A stretch of DNA of 64,000 nt, from contig CAJQLW010000005.1 of NCBI GenBank assembly GCA_905479325.1, positions 26,647-90,646 of the forward strand, written 5' to 3'. The notes under the pieces were generated by a model. The model saw nothing but the letters and a program-made list of their open reading frames with translations, made no database searches and had not been told where the DNA came from. The position numbers and the translations under genes are program-made. Below, in pieces: positions 1 to 8,876 of the stretch. The stretch's first letter is position 1. Each line of letters opens with the position of its first letter. The stretch comes from an uncultured Flavobacteriales bacterium (lineage in GTDB: Bacteria; Bacteroidota; Bacteroidia; Flavobacteriales_E; Vicingaceae).

Positions 1-1
1 T

Positions 2-415
2 TGGGAAGACTCTACCTTAGGGAATATATTTGCTTCCTATTGTTTAAAGGAAGAGTTGAAACCTTCAACCATGAAATCAGGCATTGAATACATGACTTAC
101 TTGGCAAAATATTATACAAAAGAAGCCGGTAAAGAAGGAATTGGTTTTTTCCAAATTGGAGGTGGAATTGCCGGTGATTTCCCCATTTGCGTAGTGCCTA
201 TGTTATACCAAGATATGGAACAAACAGATACCCCTTTTTGGAGTTATTTCTGTCAAATTTCAGATAGTACAACAAGTTATGGCTCATATTCTGGAGCTGT
301 GCCAAACGAAAAAATTACTTGGGGTAAATTAGATATTAACACTCCTAAATTTATAATTGAATCTGACGCTACAATCGTAGCTCCATTAATATTTGCATAT
401 TTGTTAAACTGGTAA
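2..415 (+). CDS. Deoxyhypusine synthase family protein, C-terminal part (5' end outside window)
   Basis: The frame is open from base 2, so the gene begins before the window; 137 residues are visible. The sequence runs through a WEDSTLGNIFAS stretch, a GGGIAGDFPI glycine loop and ISDSTTSYGSYSGA, all of which fit the NAD-binding C-terminal half of the deoxyhypusine synthase fold. Bacteria lack the eIF5A substrate, and bacterial members are thought to act in polyamine (homospermidine-type) chemistry, so the substrate cannot be named here. The apparent start near base 56 (TTG) is internal. It lies 13 bases upstream of the next gene and is probably cotranscribed with it. Confidence 0.8.
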   Translation, partial: WEDSTLGNIFASYCLKEELKPSTMKSGIEYMTYLAKYYTKEAGKEGIGFFQIGGGIAGDFPICVVPMLYQDMEQTDTPFWSYFCQISDSTTSYGSYSGAVPNEKITWGKLDINTPKFIIESDATIVAPLIFAYLLNW

Positions 416-428
416 TAATAAAAAAACA

Positions 429-728
429 ATGAGTACTCCAAATAAACCCAGAGTCGTAACGGCTTTTGAAAAGTTAGACAGTTCAATTCAACATCAAATT
501 AAGTTAGAATATCCTGAAGGATTTAGTCAACACTTAATCAGTTTTGTAAATAAAGATGGTGAAAAAGTAAGCGCCTTAAGATTTGAAACTGATGAAAAAA
601 TCTATTTGATTAAAATGTCAATCATAATGGCTGAACAGTTAATTGAAAACGATGAAGACTACGATGATGATGGTAATTTAACAGACGATGCAAGGGAAGA
701 ATATGAAGATGAGGAGCTAGAAGATTGA
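429..728 (+). CDS. Small acidic protein of unknown function
   Basis: Ninety-nine residues with ATG start. The N-terminal two thirds look like a compact mixed alpha/beta domain (a SIQHQIKLEYPEGF segment, then KVSALRFETDEKIYLIKMS). The last 30 residues are almost all Asp, Glu and Tyr. There is no signal peptide or membrane segment, so it should be cytoplasmic. I do not recognise a characterised family. The stop overlaps the TTG start of the next gene (TTGA), which suggests translational coupling at the head of a tight run of genes. Confidence 0.7.
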   Translation: MSTPNKPRVVTAFEKLDSSIQHQIKLEYPEGFSQHLISFVNKDGEKVSALRFETDEKIYLIKMSIIMAEQLIENDEDYDDDGNLTDDAREEYEDEELED

Positions 729-1249
729 GAATAGCACTTATCACTTTTCTTTTGTTGGCTTGTAAAATTACTTTTGGTCAGAATGTTTATCCATTGCATC
801 CTTCAGTTGGTGATACCATAGATAGAGATGAAAAGCTGGACTATTCTCTTTTTTCAAAATCGCCAAACGATGGTTTTAATTTTGCTACAATTAGTTATAT
901 TAATTCTGGCTTTGTAGTCATTGAAAATAGATCGAGAAAGCAACCCAACGGTTTAATCAGGCAATATCACGATACTATTCCTTTAGCACAAGAACAAATT
1001 ATTGAGGAACAGCAGAAAATTCAAAAAGTGAATGCTTATTACCTGTATTTGGCAAAAGAAGCAGAAAAGCCAAAAGTAGAAGAGCAACCAAAAATTGATC
1101 AAAAAATACCAATTCGTTTTGAAGGACCAATTTCGAAAAGAATGGAGAAAGAAAGTCGGATGAAAGCCCGATTAATAGAAGACCAGAGAAGAATGCAAGA
1201 TTTTCAGATGGGACTGAGGCCGCGAGAAATGATGATTCAAATTAGATAA
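725..1249 (+). CDS. Secreted protein of unknown function
   Basis: A TTG start overlapping the previous stop gives a clear signal peptide (MRIALITFLLLACKITFGQ, cleavage after about residue 18). The mature part has a short N-terminal domain, then a Lys/Glu/Gln-rich, probably coiled region from about residue 90 to the end, with many Arg and Met in the last 40 residues. No known domain is recognised. It is likely periplasmic. The stop overlaps the next ATG by one base (TAATG), so it is probably part of the same transcript as the methyltransferase that follows. Confidence 0.65.
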   Translation: MRIALITFLLLACKITFGQNVYPLHPSVGDTIDRDEKLDYSLFSKSPNDGFNFATISYINSGFVVIENRSRKQPNGLIRQYHDTIPLAQEQIIEEQQKIQKVNAYYLYLAKEAEKPKVEEQPKIDQKIPIRFEGPISKRMEKESRMKARLIEDQRRMQDFQMGLRPREMMIQIR

Positions 1250-2454
1250 TGAACTACCCAATTGTAATACTAAAACCCAAGAGAAGTGAAAGCCTGAAAA
1301 GAAAACATCCTTGGGTTTTTTCAGGTGCCATTGATAAGATTTTAATGGATGAAGATGCACTGGACTTAAAAGAAGGTGACCTTGTAAAAGTTGCAGACCA
1401 AAAAGAGAAAATTTTGGGAATAGGACATTTTGCAGAAGGAAGCATTGCGGTTAGAATGCTTTCATTTAAAGACGCAACAGTGAATGATTCTTTTTGGGAG
1501 CATAAAATTACCGCTGCTTACAGGTTAAGAGAGGCATTACAACTTTCTAACTCAGCTACAACAACTTGTTACCGTTTAATTCATGCCGAAGGTGATGGAT
1601 TACCTGGTTTAATCGTAGACATTTACGGAGGTGTTGCCATTGTGCAAGCGCACAGTGTAGGTTTTGCCAATGCTTTACCAGACTTAGCAAAAGCATTAAA
1701 AACTGTTTTTGGAAAAAAGCTCACTGCTGTCTATTCAAAAAGCGAAAAAGCCCTTCACCGTCAAGGAGAAAAAGGCATAGAAGACGGCTACCTTTTAGGA
1801 ACAGCGGAAAGCCCACAGATTGTGTTAGAGAATAATCTAAAGTTCGAAATTGATTGGGTTACGGGTCAAAAAACTGGTTTCTTCATTGATCAACGCTTCA
1901 ACAGAGAGCTTCTCAATAACTATTCAAAAAATAAAAAAGTACTCAACACCTTTTGTTATTCTGGAGGATTTAGTGTTTATGCCTTAGATGCAGGTGCTGC
2001 GGAAGTGCACTCTGTGGACAGTTCACAAAAAGCAATAGAACTAACAGAGCGAAATGTGGCCATAAATTTTGAGAACTGCGACCGACACAAAAGTTTTGCA
2101 AAAGATACGCTGAAGTATTTAAATGAAACGGATGAAGTTTACGACACAATTATTTTAGATCCACCTGCATATGCCAAGAGTAAAAGTGCTCAACACAAAG
2201 CTGTTCAAGGGTATAAAAGATTAAATGCAAAGGCATTTTCAATGATAAAGAAAGGTGGAATTCTTTTCACATTTTCATGCAGCCAAGTAGTTGATCGTAA
2301 ATTATTCGAAAACACAGTTATGGCTGCTGCCATAGAAGCAAGAAGAAGTGTAAAAGTGTTACATCACCTCTCACAACCGGCAGATCATCCGGTTTCTATT
2401 TTTCATCCCGAGGGGGAATATTTGAAAGGCTTGGTTCTTTATATTGAAGAATGA
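1249..2454 (+). CDS. rlmI: Class I SAM-dependent rRNA (cytosine-C5) methyltransferase, RlmI type
   Basis: 401 residues. An N-terminal PUA-like domain (about residues 1-80, beginning PIVILKPKRSESLKRKHPWVFSGAI) is followed by an EEHAD-like middle region and a Rossmann methyltransferase. KTGFFIDQRFNR and NTFCYSGGFSVYAL form the SAM-binding motif I region, DPPAYAKSK is the catalytic motif IV, and FTFSCSQ supplies the motif VI cysteine. This matches the RlmI/YccW family, which methylates C1962 of 23S rRNA in Escherichia coli. Length is normal for the family. The stop overlaps the next gene by 4 bases (ATGA). The exact target base in this organism is inferred from family only. Confidence 0.88.
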   Translation: MNYPIVILKPKRSESLKRKHPWVFSGAIDKILMDEDALDLKEGDLVKVADQKEKILGIGHFAEGSIAVRMLSFKDATVNDSFWEHKITAAYRLREALQLSNSATTTCYRLIHAEGDGLPGLIVDIYGGVAIVQAHSVGFANALPDLAKALKTVFGKKLTAVYSKSEKALHRQGEKGIEDGYLLGTAESPQIVLENNLKFEIDWVTGQKTGFFIDQRFNRELLNNYSKNKKVLNTFCYSGGFSVYALDAGAAEVHSVDSSQKAIELTERNVAINFENCDRHKSFAKDTLKYLNETDEVYDTIILDPPAYAKSKSAQHKAVQGYKRLNAKAFSMIKKGGILFTFSCSQVVDRKLFENTVMAAAIEARRSVKVLHHLSQPADHPVSIFHPEGEYLKGLVLYIEE

Positions 2455-3782
2455 ATCAAGCAATAGATTACAAAAACATCTGGAAAGTTTCTTACCCCAT
2501 TATTTTAAGTGGTGTAGCTCAGAACATTGTAAACGTTACTGATACCGCATTTTTAGGGCGATATGGAATGGTTGAATTAGGAGCAGCTGGTAACGCAGGA
2601 ATATTCTACATGGTTTTAATGATGATAGGCCTTGGATTTACCATTGGCTGTCAGATTATTATTGGCAGAAGAAATGGAGAAGGAAATCATCAAAAAATTG
2701 GTGAGCTATTCAATGCAGGTTTACTGTTCTTATTACCTGTTTCACTGTTGTTGTTTGTTTTTGTAAAACTGTTCACTCCTCAAATTCTTTCTTCTCTAGT
2801 AGCTTCCGAAAATATTCTACAAGCATCAATAAACTACCTTTCGCTGCGCAGTTATGGTATTTTCTTTGCTTTTTTCAACTTTCTATTTATTGCTTTTTAT
2901 ACGGGCACAACTAAAACAAAAGTGCTCACAAAAGCTACCTTTATTCAAGCAGGAGTTAATGTAGTGCTTGACTATCTTCTAATTTTTGGAAAATTTGGTT
3001 TACCAGAGCTTGGAATTAAAGGTGCAGCTTTAGCATCTGTAATTTCTGAAATTGCTGCACTACTCTACTTTGCTTATTACACTTATGCTAAAATCGATTA
3101 CAAAAAGTATAACCTTTTCCAAAGTTTAAAATACAATTGGGAAAAGCAACGACACATCCTCAAAATTGCAGCACCAATAATGCTGCAAAATTTTATGGCG
3201 CTTTGTACTTGGCTAAGCTTTTTCATGATTATTGAACAAACAGGCGAATCAAATTTAGCTATATCTCACATTGTTAGAAGTATTTACATGGTAGTTATGA
3301 TTCCATTATTTGGGTTCAGTTCAACTGCAAGCGCATTGGTATCCAACATAATGGGAGAAAAAAGAATATCAGAAATTCCTGTTTTAATTAAAAGAATTGT
3401 GTTAATGAGTTTACTTGCTACTGCCTTATTTCTGCCTGTTTTACTAATCTTTCCTTATAAAATAACATCCATTTACACTGATGATTTACACCTAATTGAA
3501 GGTGCCGTTAAAATATTGCCTGCAATTTGTGGAGCCATGTTATTTTTCAGCATCGCATTTATCACTTTCTCATCTGTAACAGGCACAGGTAAAACACTTA
3601 TAACTTTAAGTATTGAGTTTGTAAGTATAAGTATCTATTTATCGTTCGCATATTACTTTGCCTTAATTTTAAACCTATCATTGGTTAGTATTTGGTGTTC
3701 TGAATTCATCTATTTTGGATTCATGGGATTATTATCAATTTTGTATTTGAAATTTGGGAATTGGAAAAACAGCATTATATGA
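2451..3782 (+). CDS. MATE family efflux transporter
   Basis: 443 residues with about twelve hydrophobic segments spread over the whole length, arranged as two related halves as in MATE (NorM/DinF) exporters. The N-terminus (KVSYPIILSGVAQNIVNVTDTAFLGRYG) is typical of the Bacteroidetes MATE group. It should act in the inner membrane as a cation-coupled drug or metabolite exporter; the substrate cannot be read from sequence. It overlaps the rRNA methyltransferase upstream and fmt downstream by 4 bases each, so it sits inside a translationally coupled operon with RNA and translation genes. Confidence 0.88.
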   Translation: MNQAIDYKNIWKVSYPIILSGVAQNIVNVTDTAFLGRYGMVELGAAGNAGIFYMVLMMIGLGFTIGCQIIIGRRNGEGNHQKIGELFNAGLLFLLPVSLLLFVFVKLFTPQILSSLVASENILQASINYLSLRSYGIFFAFFNFLFIAFYTGTTKTKVLTKATFIQAGVNVVLDYLLIFGKFGLPELGIKGAALASVISEIAALLYFAYYTYAKIDYKKYNLFQSLKYNWEKQRHILKIAAPIMLQNFMALCTWLSFFMIIEQTGESNLAISHIVRSIYMVVMIPLFGFSSTASALVSNIMGEKRISEIPVLIKRIVLMSLLATALFLPVLLIFPYKITSIYTDDLHLIEGAVKILPAICGAMLFFSIAFITFSSVTGTGKTLITLSIEFVSISIYLSFAYYFALILNLSLVSIWCSEFIYFGFMGLLSILYLKFGNWKNSII

Positions 3783-4732
3783 AAAAAGACTTAAGAATTA
3801 TCTTTATTGGAACACCCGACTTTGCAGTAGAAAGCTTAAAATCTTTACTTGAAGCAGGCAAAAACGTTGTTGCAGTAATAACTGCACCTGATCGTAAAGC
3901 AGGCCGGGGACAGAAAATTAACGAGTCTGCCGTAAAAAAGTATGCGACCGCAAAAGGAATACCAGTTTTACAGCCTACTAACTTAAAAAAGGAACATTTT
4001 CTAGAAGAACTAAAATCATTTCAAGCTGACCTACAAATTGTTGTAGCCTTTAGAATGTTGCCTGAATTAGTTTGGAACATGCCGCAACATGGCACGTTCA
4101 ACCTGCATGCCTCTTTGTTGCCGAATTACAGGGGTGCAGCTCCCATTAATTGGGCGATCATAAATGGCGAAGAAGAATCTGGAGTAACTACTTTCTTTTT
4201 AAAACACAAAATAGATACCGGAGACCTTATTCTGCAAGAGCGGGTAAAGATTATTTCAGATGAAACCGCAGGTAGTTTACATGATAAATTGATGTACCTT
4301 GGTGGAGAATTAGTGGTAAAAACAGTTGATTTGATTGAAAGTGGAGCTGTTCATCCTACCCCCCAACCTGAATCTGAAAGTAAAGAAGCTCCTAAAATAT
4401 TTAAAAATGATTTTAGGGTAGATTGGAACAAATCGGCCATTGAAATAGATCGGTTAGTAAGAGGTATGAGTCCATTTCCAACTGCTTGGTCTTTATTGAA
4501 AAATAATAAAGATGAAAAAGAAACAAACGTAAAACTGTTTTCAATTGAAATAGTCGAAGAAGACCATCTCGCTCCCGGCAATATTGCTTTAGTTGACAAA
4601 GAATTGTTTGTTGGAACGAAAGACTTCAATGTGAAACTAATAGATATTCAATTGGAAGGGAAAAAGCGGATGTCGATAAAAGAGTTGATAAACGGTTTTA
4701 ATTTTGAAGAATATTCATTCTCTAAGATTTAA
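3779..4732 (+). CDS. fmt: Methionyl-tRNA formyltransferase
   Basis: 317 residues. The enzyme transfers a formyl group from 10-formyl-THF to initiator Met-tRNA. The N-terminal Rossmann domain has the NLHASLLPNYRGAAPINWAI block (about residues 108-127). Asn108, His110 and Asp147 (KIDTGDL) correspond to the family catalytic residues, and SLLP is the folate-site motif. The C-terminal domain starts near FRVDWNKSA. I chose the ATG at 3779, which overlaps the MATE stop, over an open extension to 3761 because the protein then begins MKKDLRIIFIGTPDFA as in other Fmt proteins. folD, which supplies the one-carbon pool, is also in this window. Confidence 0.95.
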   Translation: MKKDLRIIFIGTPDFAVESLKSLLEAGKNVVAVITAPDRKAGRGQKINESAVKKYATAKGIPVLQPTNLKKEHFLEELKSFQADLQIVVAFRMLPELVWNMPQHGTFNLHASLLPNYRGAAPINWAIINGEEESGVTTFFLKHKIDTGDLILQERVKIISDETAGSLHDKLMYLGGELVVKTVDLIESGAVHPTPQPESESKEAPKIFKNDFRVDWNKSAIEIDRLVRGMSPFPTAWSLLKNNKDEKETNVKLFSIEIVEEDHLAPGNIALVDKELFVGTKDFNVKLIDIQLEGKKRMSIKELINGFNFEEYSFSKI

Positions 4733-4772
4733 CTTTGATTCTCTCTGCAAACCTTTATCAAAAAATAACCTA

Positions 4773-5171
4773 ATGAAGCCAATCCTGATTGCATTTTTGA
4801 TTTTTACGAGTTTATTAAAAGTGAACGCCCAAACTAAAATTGAAGTATTAGAAGCGATAGAAGAATTGGGCTCCTGGGCAAAAAATGTTATTCCTATCGC
4901 TTCAGATTCAAATTGCAGTTCATTTCTCATACGAGTACAGGAAGAAGTAAAACCACACTATCACGCATATCACACAGAGCACATTTATGTGATCAACGGA
5001 TCTGCTAATATTATGCTAGGAGATTCGCTTTTAAAAGTAAAAAAAGGAGATTTAATTGTTGTCCCTCCCAAAACAGTTCATTCGGTAAAAGTAAATTCTT
5101 TCGAGCCGTTTGAAGTAATTTCTATACAAGCACCTGAATACAAAGGTGAAGATCGGATTGAAGTGGAATAA
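4773..5171 (+). CDS. Secreted cupin-domain protein
   Basis: 132 residues from the ATG at 4773, which gives a clean signal peptide (MKPILIAFLIFTSLLKVNAQ); the longer open frame to 4704 would bury that signal. A single cupin barrel follows: a PHYHAYHTEHIYVINGSANI segment supplies the metal-binding His cluster, and KKGDLIVVPPKTVHSVK forms the second cupin motif. It probably acts in the periplasm as a small-molecule binding or isomerase-like protein; no substrate can be assigned. It follows fmt by 40 bases and may share its transcript. Confidence 0.75.
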   Translation: MKPILIAFLIFTSLLKVNAQTKIEVLEAIEELGSWAKNVIPIASDSNCSSFLIRVQEEVKPHYHAYHTEHIYVINGSANIMLGDSLLKVKKGDLIVVPPKTVHSVKVNSFEPFEVISIQAPEYKGEDRIEVE

Positions 5172-5309
5172 AACTTATTCACCTGAATGCACACCCTGGA
5201 ATCTAATAATAAGAGAGTTATATTTTTATAACTCTTTATTTAAGTTCTTGTCTACCGTTCTATTTACTAAATTTAACAGCATTCCTTATAAAATAACAAT
5301 TCAAAATAA

Positions 5310-6839
5310 ATGATCGAAGACATAGAAAACATCGAACTTAAGTACCTCACTATTCACGATTACCAAGAGTTAAAATCTGCAATGATAGAAGCTTACTCTT
5401 CAATGCCTGATTCGTATTGGAAGGAAGAGCACATTAAAGCACTGATTGACAAATTCCCAGAAGGCCAAGTTGTTTTAAAAGTAAACAATCAATTAGCGGG
5501 TTGTGCATTATCAATTAGGCTTGAAAATTCGGCGTACACAGACCACCATACGTATAAAGAAATTACAGGCAACTATACATTCAACACCCACAACAAAGAG
5601 GGTGACATGCTTTATGGTATTGATGTTTTTATCAAATCTGAATTTAGAGGACTAAGATTAGGAAGAAGGCTTTATGACTACCGAAAAGAGCTTTGTGAAA
5701 GGTTAAACTTAAGAGGAATTGCCTTTGGCGGTAGAATTCCAAACTTTCATAACTATTCCAAAGAAATAGGTCCAAAAGAATACATTGAAAAGGTAAAACG
5801 AAAAGAAATTCACGACCAAGTTCTAAGTTTTCAAATTGCGAATGACTTTCATCCAGAAAAGGTTTTAAAAGGCTACTTGGAAGGCGACGACGCATCGAAT
5901 GAATATGCCGTTTTGTTGAAATGGGACAACATTTACTTTGAAAAGAAAACCATAAAAGCTGCTAGTCAGAAAAAGATCATTCGCCTCGGTCTAATTCAGT
6001 GGCAAATGAGACCGTACAAAGATTTTGAAGAATTAATGCAGCAGGCTGAATACTTCATAGACGCAGTTTCTGGCTATCGTTCAGATTTCGCTTTGTTCCC
6101 CGAATTTTTTAATGCTCCGTTAATGGCTGAAAATAATCACCTCTCGGAATCTGAAGCCATACGAGAATTATCAAATTTTACTGAAGAAATTGTAAAGCGA
6201 TTTTCTGAACTAGCTATATCATACAATATCAACGTAATTACAGGTAGTATGCCTGAAATGAAAAACGATTTATTGTACAATGTAGGATACCTATGCCGAA
6301 GAGACGGAAGTATTGAACGGTACGAAAAGCTACACGTTACACCCGATGAGTCAAAAGTTTGGGGTATGCAAGGGGGCTCATCTTTACAAACATTTGATAC
6401 AGATTGTGGTAAAATTGGCATCTTAATTTGTTATGATTCTGAATTTCCTGAATTGAGTAGATTATTAGCTGATGAAGGTATGGAAATTCTGTTTGTGCCT
6501 TTTTTAACCGATACTCAAAATGGTTATTCACGTGTTAGACATTGCGCGCAAGCTCGAGCCATTGAAAACGAATGTTATGTAGCTATTGCGGGAAGCGTTG
6601 GCAACCTGCCAAAAGTGCACAACATGGATATTCAATACGCGCAATCAGCGGTATTTACTCCTTGTGACTTCTCTTTTCCTTCTAACGGAATTAAAGCCGA
6701 AGCTACTCCCAATACAGAAATGATTCTGATAGCGGATGTTGACTTAGACTTGTTGAGAGAATTGAATCAGTTCGGAAGTGTGAAAAACTTGAGAGATCGA
6801 AGAAAGGATTTGTTCGAATTAAAAAGAACCAAAAGCTAG
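5310..6839 (+). CDS. Bifunctional GNAT acetyltransferase / carbon-nitrogen hydrolase fusion
   Basis: 509 residues. Residues 1-210 form a GNAT N-acetyltransferase domain, with the acetyl-CoA loop in EFRGLRLGRRLYDYR (about 111-125). Residues 224-505 form a nitrilase-superfamily hydrolase whose catalytic triad is fully present: Glu265 (FPEFFNAP), Lys340 (YEKLHVTPDE) and Cys374 (ILICYDSEFPE). The fusion is known as a family in Bacteroidetes and Proteobacteria, but I know of no established substrate. It is cytoplasmic, with no signal peptide. It is alone on the plus strand, and its last four bases overlap the end of the convergent gene at 6836. Confidence 0.9.
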   Translation: MIEDIENIELKYLTIHDYQELKSAMIEAYSSMPDSYWKEEHIKALIDKFPEGQVVLKVNNQLAGCALSIRLENSAYTDHHTYKEITGNYTFNTHNKEGDMLYGIDVFIKSEFRGLRLGRRLYDYRKELCERLNLRGIAFGGRIPNFHNYSKEIGPKEYIEKVKRKEIHDQVLSFQIANDFHPEKVLKGYLEGDDASNEYAVLLKWDNIYFEKKTIKAASQKKIIRLGLIQWQMRPYKDFEELMQQAEYFIDAVSGYRSDFALFPEFFNAPLMAENNHLSESEAIRELSNFTEEIVKRFSELAISYNINVITGSMPEMKNDLLYNVGYLCRRDGSIERYEKLHVTPDESKVWGMQGGSSLQTFDTDCGKIGILICYDSEFPELSRLLADEGMEILFVPFLTDTQNGYSRVRHCAQARAIENECYVAIAGSVGNLPKVHNMDIQYAQSAVFTPCDFSFPSNGIKAEATPNTEMILIADVDLDLLRELNQFGSVKNLRDRRKDLFELKRTKS

Positions 6840-8101
6840 TGGCGGTTTAGTTTTACTATTAACTCCCGTTCATTTACTAAAAAGTACAAGTGAAGCTGAA
6901 TGGCAAGTAGAATCACTGCACCGACTGTATACGCTGAATACGTTTCTAAAACATCAGAAAAGTATTTACCGGTGAACAGTTCTGCTGACAATGTCAACAG
7001 CGTTAATGCTATAATAAATAAAAACTTATACGTCTTTATAAATTTCACTTGTTCAATGTTTGAATTGTAGCAAACGTTGAAAAGTAAAAAAACTGGAAGC
7101 GTGATAAAAATGTAATATGCCTTCCAAGAAATTGGTGACAATATTGGAATGGCATTTAATACAATAGAGTATTCAATTATTGAAGCAAAGCTAAACCTGT
7201 CTTTCATTGGTTTTCTGAACAAGTAAAGTGGAATTAAAGCGGCAATGCCAATCACACCAAACACCAATCGCTGAACTAAGTCGGGACTTAAATCCATAAT
7301 GTGAGCGTCCATTTTATGACCAGGATCCGCAGTAGTGAGAAAGCGATGAAAAGTTCCAAATATCGATTGATTTTTATGATCAACAAAGTCTGAGCGTGCT
7401 GTAACCGTTTCAGCCCAAAACGTATAATATTCAGTAGCTAAATCAATTCCCCAATACAAAAATGAAATACCATTTAAAAGCACTAGAAAAACTGATGCCC
7501 ATATTACAGACTTAAAGTCTCTGCGATACAAAAAGTAAAAGAATATAAAAATGGTATATACTTTTAAGCTAATGGTAATGGCTAATATAAACCCAACAAG
7601 TACGGCTTGTTTTTTTTGAAATGCTTTAAACATGAACAAACAAGCCAGCAGAAAAAATATATTGATTTGAACATTTGTCAAATTGTCTAATAGAAATTTC
7701 ATCATCAAGGCTAGCGGAATCCAAATTTGCCATGAGTTAATTGACAAAAATCCCTTCTTACCTAGTAAATAGTCTGAGTCAGCACCATAAAGAAAGTCTC
7801 GTACCTGCTTTAAAATAAAATAAAAGGCAAGTAAAGTAAGTGCCAACCAAAAGAAATAAATAACCGGCCGTATCTCATCTGTAACATTTGCTAGGGGTTT
7901 GCAAAAAATGGTAAATAACGGAGGCCAAGTATTCTCGCCAATAGAATAAATATGACCGCCGGCAGCATCATACTTGGCAGTGAGGATGTAACCAATAAAA
8001 TCTCCACGCGAGAAACTGCCCTTAATCCATCCAAAAACAGCAATAAGGGAAAATACAATAAGAGGTAAATTTGTTTTAAGAAATTCCTTTGTTTTAGACA
8101 A
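6836..8101 (-). CDS. GT87-like (DUF2029) polytopic membrane mannosyltransferase-type protein
   Basis: 421 residues with about ten membrane segments. The first periplasmic loop (GDFIGYILTAKYDAAGG and the following IYSIGENTWPPL) resembles the loop of GT-C fold glycosyltransferases of family 87 (formerly DUF2029), which use polyprenyl-phosphate sugars. The only start that keeps the N-terminal helix is TTG at 8101, since a stop lies just upstream and no Met occurs for over 100 residues. It stands alone between convergent neighbours. A role in envelope glycan building is inferred from the family; the sugar is unknown. Confidence 0.7.
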   Translation of the reverse strand: MSKTKEFLKTNLPLIVFSLIAVFGWIKGSFSRGDFIGYILTAKYDAAGGHIYSIGENTWPPLFTIFCKPLANVTDEIRPVIYFFWLALTLLAFYFILKQVRDFLYGADSDYLLGKKGFLSINSWQIWIPLALMMKFLLDNLTNVQINIFFLLACLFMFKAFQKKQAVLVGFILAITISLKVYTIFIFFYFLYRRDFKSVIWASVFLVLLNGISFLYWGIDLATEYYTFWAETVTARSDFVDHKNQSIFGTFHRFLTTADPGHKMDAHIMDLSPDLVQRLVFGVIGIAALIPLYLFRKPMKDRFSFASIIEYSIVLNAIPILSPISWKAYYIFITLPVFLLFNVCYNSNIEQVKFIKTYKFLFIIALTLLTLSAELFTGKYFSDVLETYSAYTVGAVILLAIQLHLYFLVNERELIVKLNRH

Positions 8102-8160
8102 TTTCGCTAGTTAAACAATTAGACAGCGAAGCTAAATATTTTTTTAATCTGAAGTCAACT

Positions 8161-8826
8161 TTAGTGATTTTCTTTCAGCAACTCCGGAAACTTCTCCTTA
8201 AACCTGTTCAGTCGAGGAACCGAAACGGAACGAACGTAAGGAACGTTGGGATTTAAACGTTCATAATCTTGATGATATTCTTCAGCCACCCAAAACTTTT
8301 CAAACTTGTTTACCTCTGTAACAATTGGAGAGTTGTATTCATTTGACTCCGAAAGTTTCTTAATGTAATTCTCAATAATCTCCTTCTCCAAATCTGTGTT
8401 ATAAAATGCAATTGAGCGGTATTGCGGGCCTGCATCAGGTCCTTGTCTGTTCAAAGTAGTAGGATCGTGTGAGCCAAAAAATACTTTAACCAAGGTCTCA
8501 AAATCTACCTTTTTAGGGTCATAGATTACTTCAACTGCTTCTGCGTGTAACAACATTCCAGAACTTACTTCTCTGTATGTTGGGTTCGCCTTCTTCCCTC
8601 CTGAATATCCGGAAACAGCTTCCTTAACTCCCTTCACCGATTCAAAAACCGCCTCGACACACCAAAAACAACCACTTGCAAAATAGGCCTTTTTCAATCC
8701 CTCTTTTTCAATTTGACTTTCAGTGATAGTTTCTACCTTCTCTACTTTTTCCTTATTTATAGAACTACATGCCAATAAGCTGTAAAAAGAAAAAATAGAA
8801 AGCGTTAAGAAAATATGCTTTTTCAT
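8161..8826 (-). CDS. msrA: Peptide-methionine (S)-S-oxide reductase, lipoprotein form
   Basis: 221 residues from the ATG at 8826. The N-terminus is a lipoprotein signal with the lipobox SLLAC (Cys20), so the enzyme is probably anchored in the envelope. The catalytic motif GCFWC (residues 52-56, nucleophile Cys53) is intact, followed by the usual EAVFESVKGV and YSGG segments, and a C-terminal EEYHQDY block. It reduces methionine-S-sulfoxide in oxidised envelope proteins. The start seven codons upstream at 8847 would only lengthen the n-region. It follows the AAA+ gene on the same strand by 50 bases. Confidence 0.93.
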   Translation of the reverse strand: MKKHIFLTLSIFSFYSLLACSSINKEKVEKVETITESQIEKEGLKKAYFASGCFWCVEAVFESVKGVKEAVSGYSGGKKANPTYREVSSGMLLHAEAVEVIYDPKKVDFETLVKVFFGSHDPTTLNRQGPDAGPQYRSIAFYNTDLEKEIIENYIKKLSESNEYNSPIVTEVNKFEKFWVAEEYHQDYERLNPNVPYVRSVSVPRLNRFKEKFPELLKENH

Positions 8827-8876
8827 AATTGTGCTATTGTTAATCAAACTAAAGATATTATCGAAGATTAATAAAA

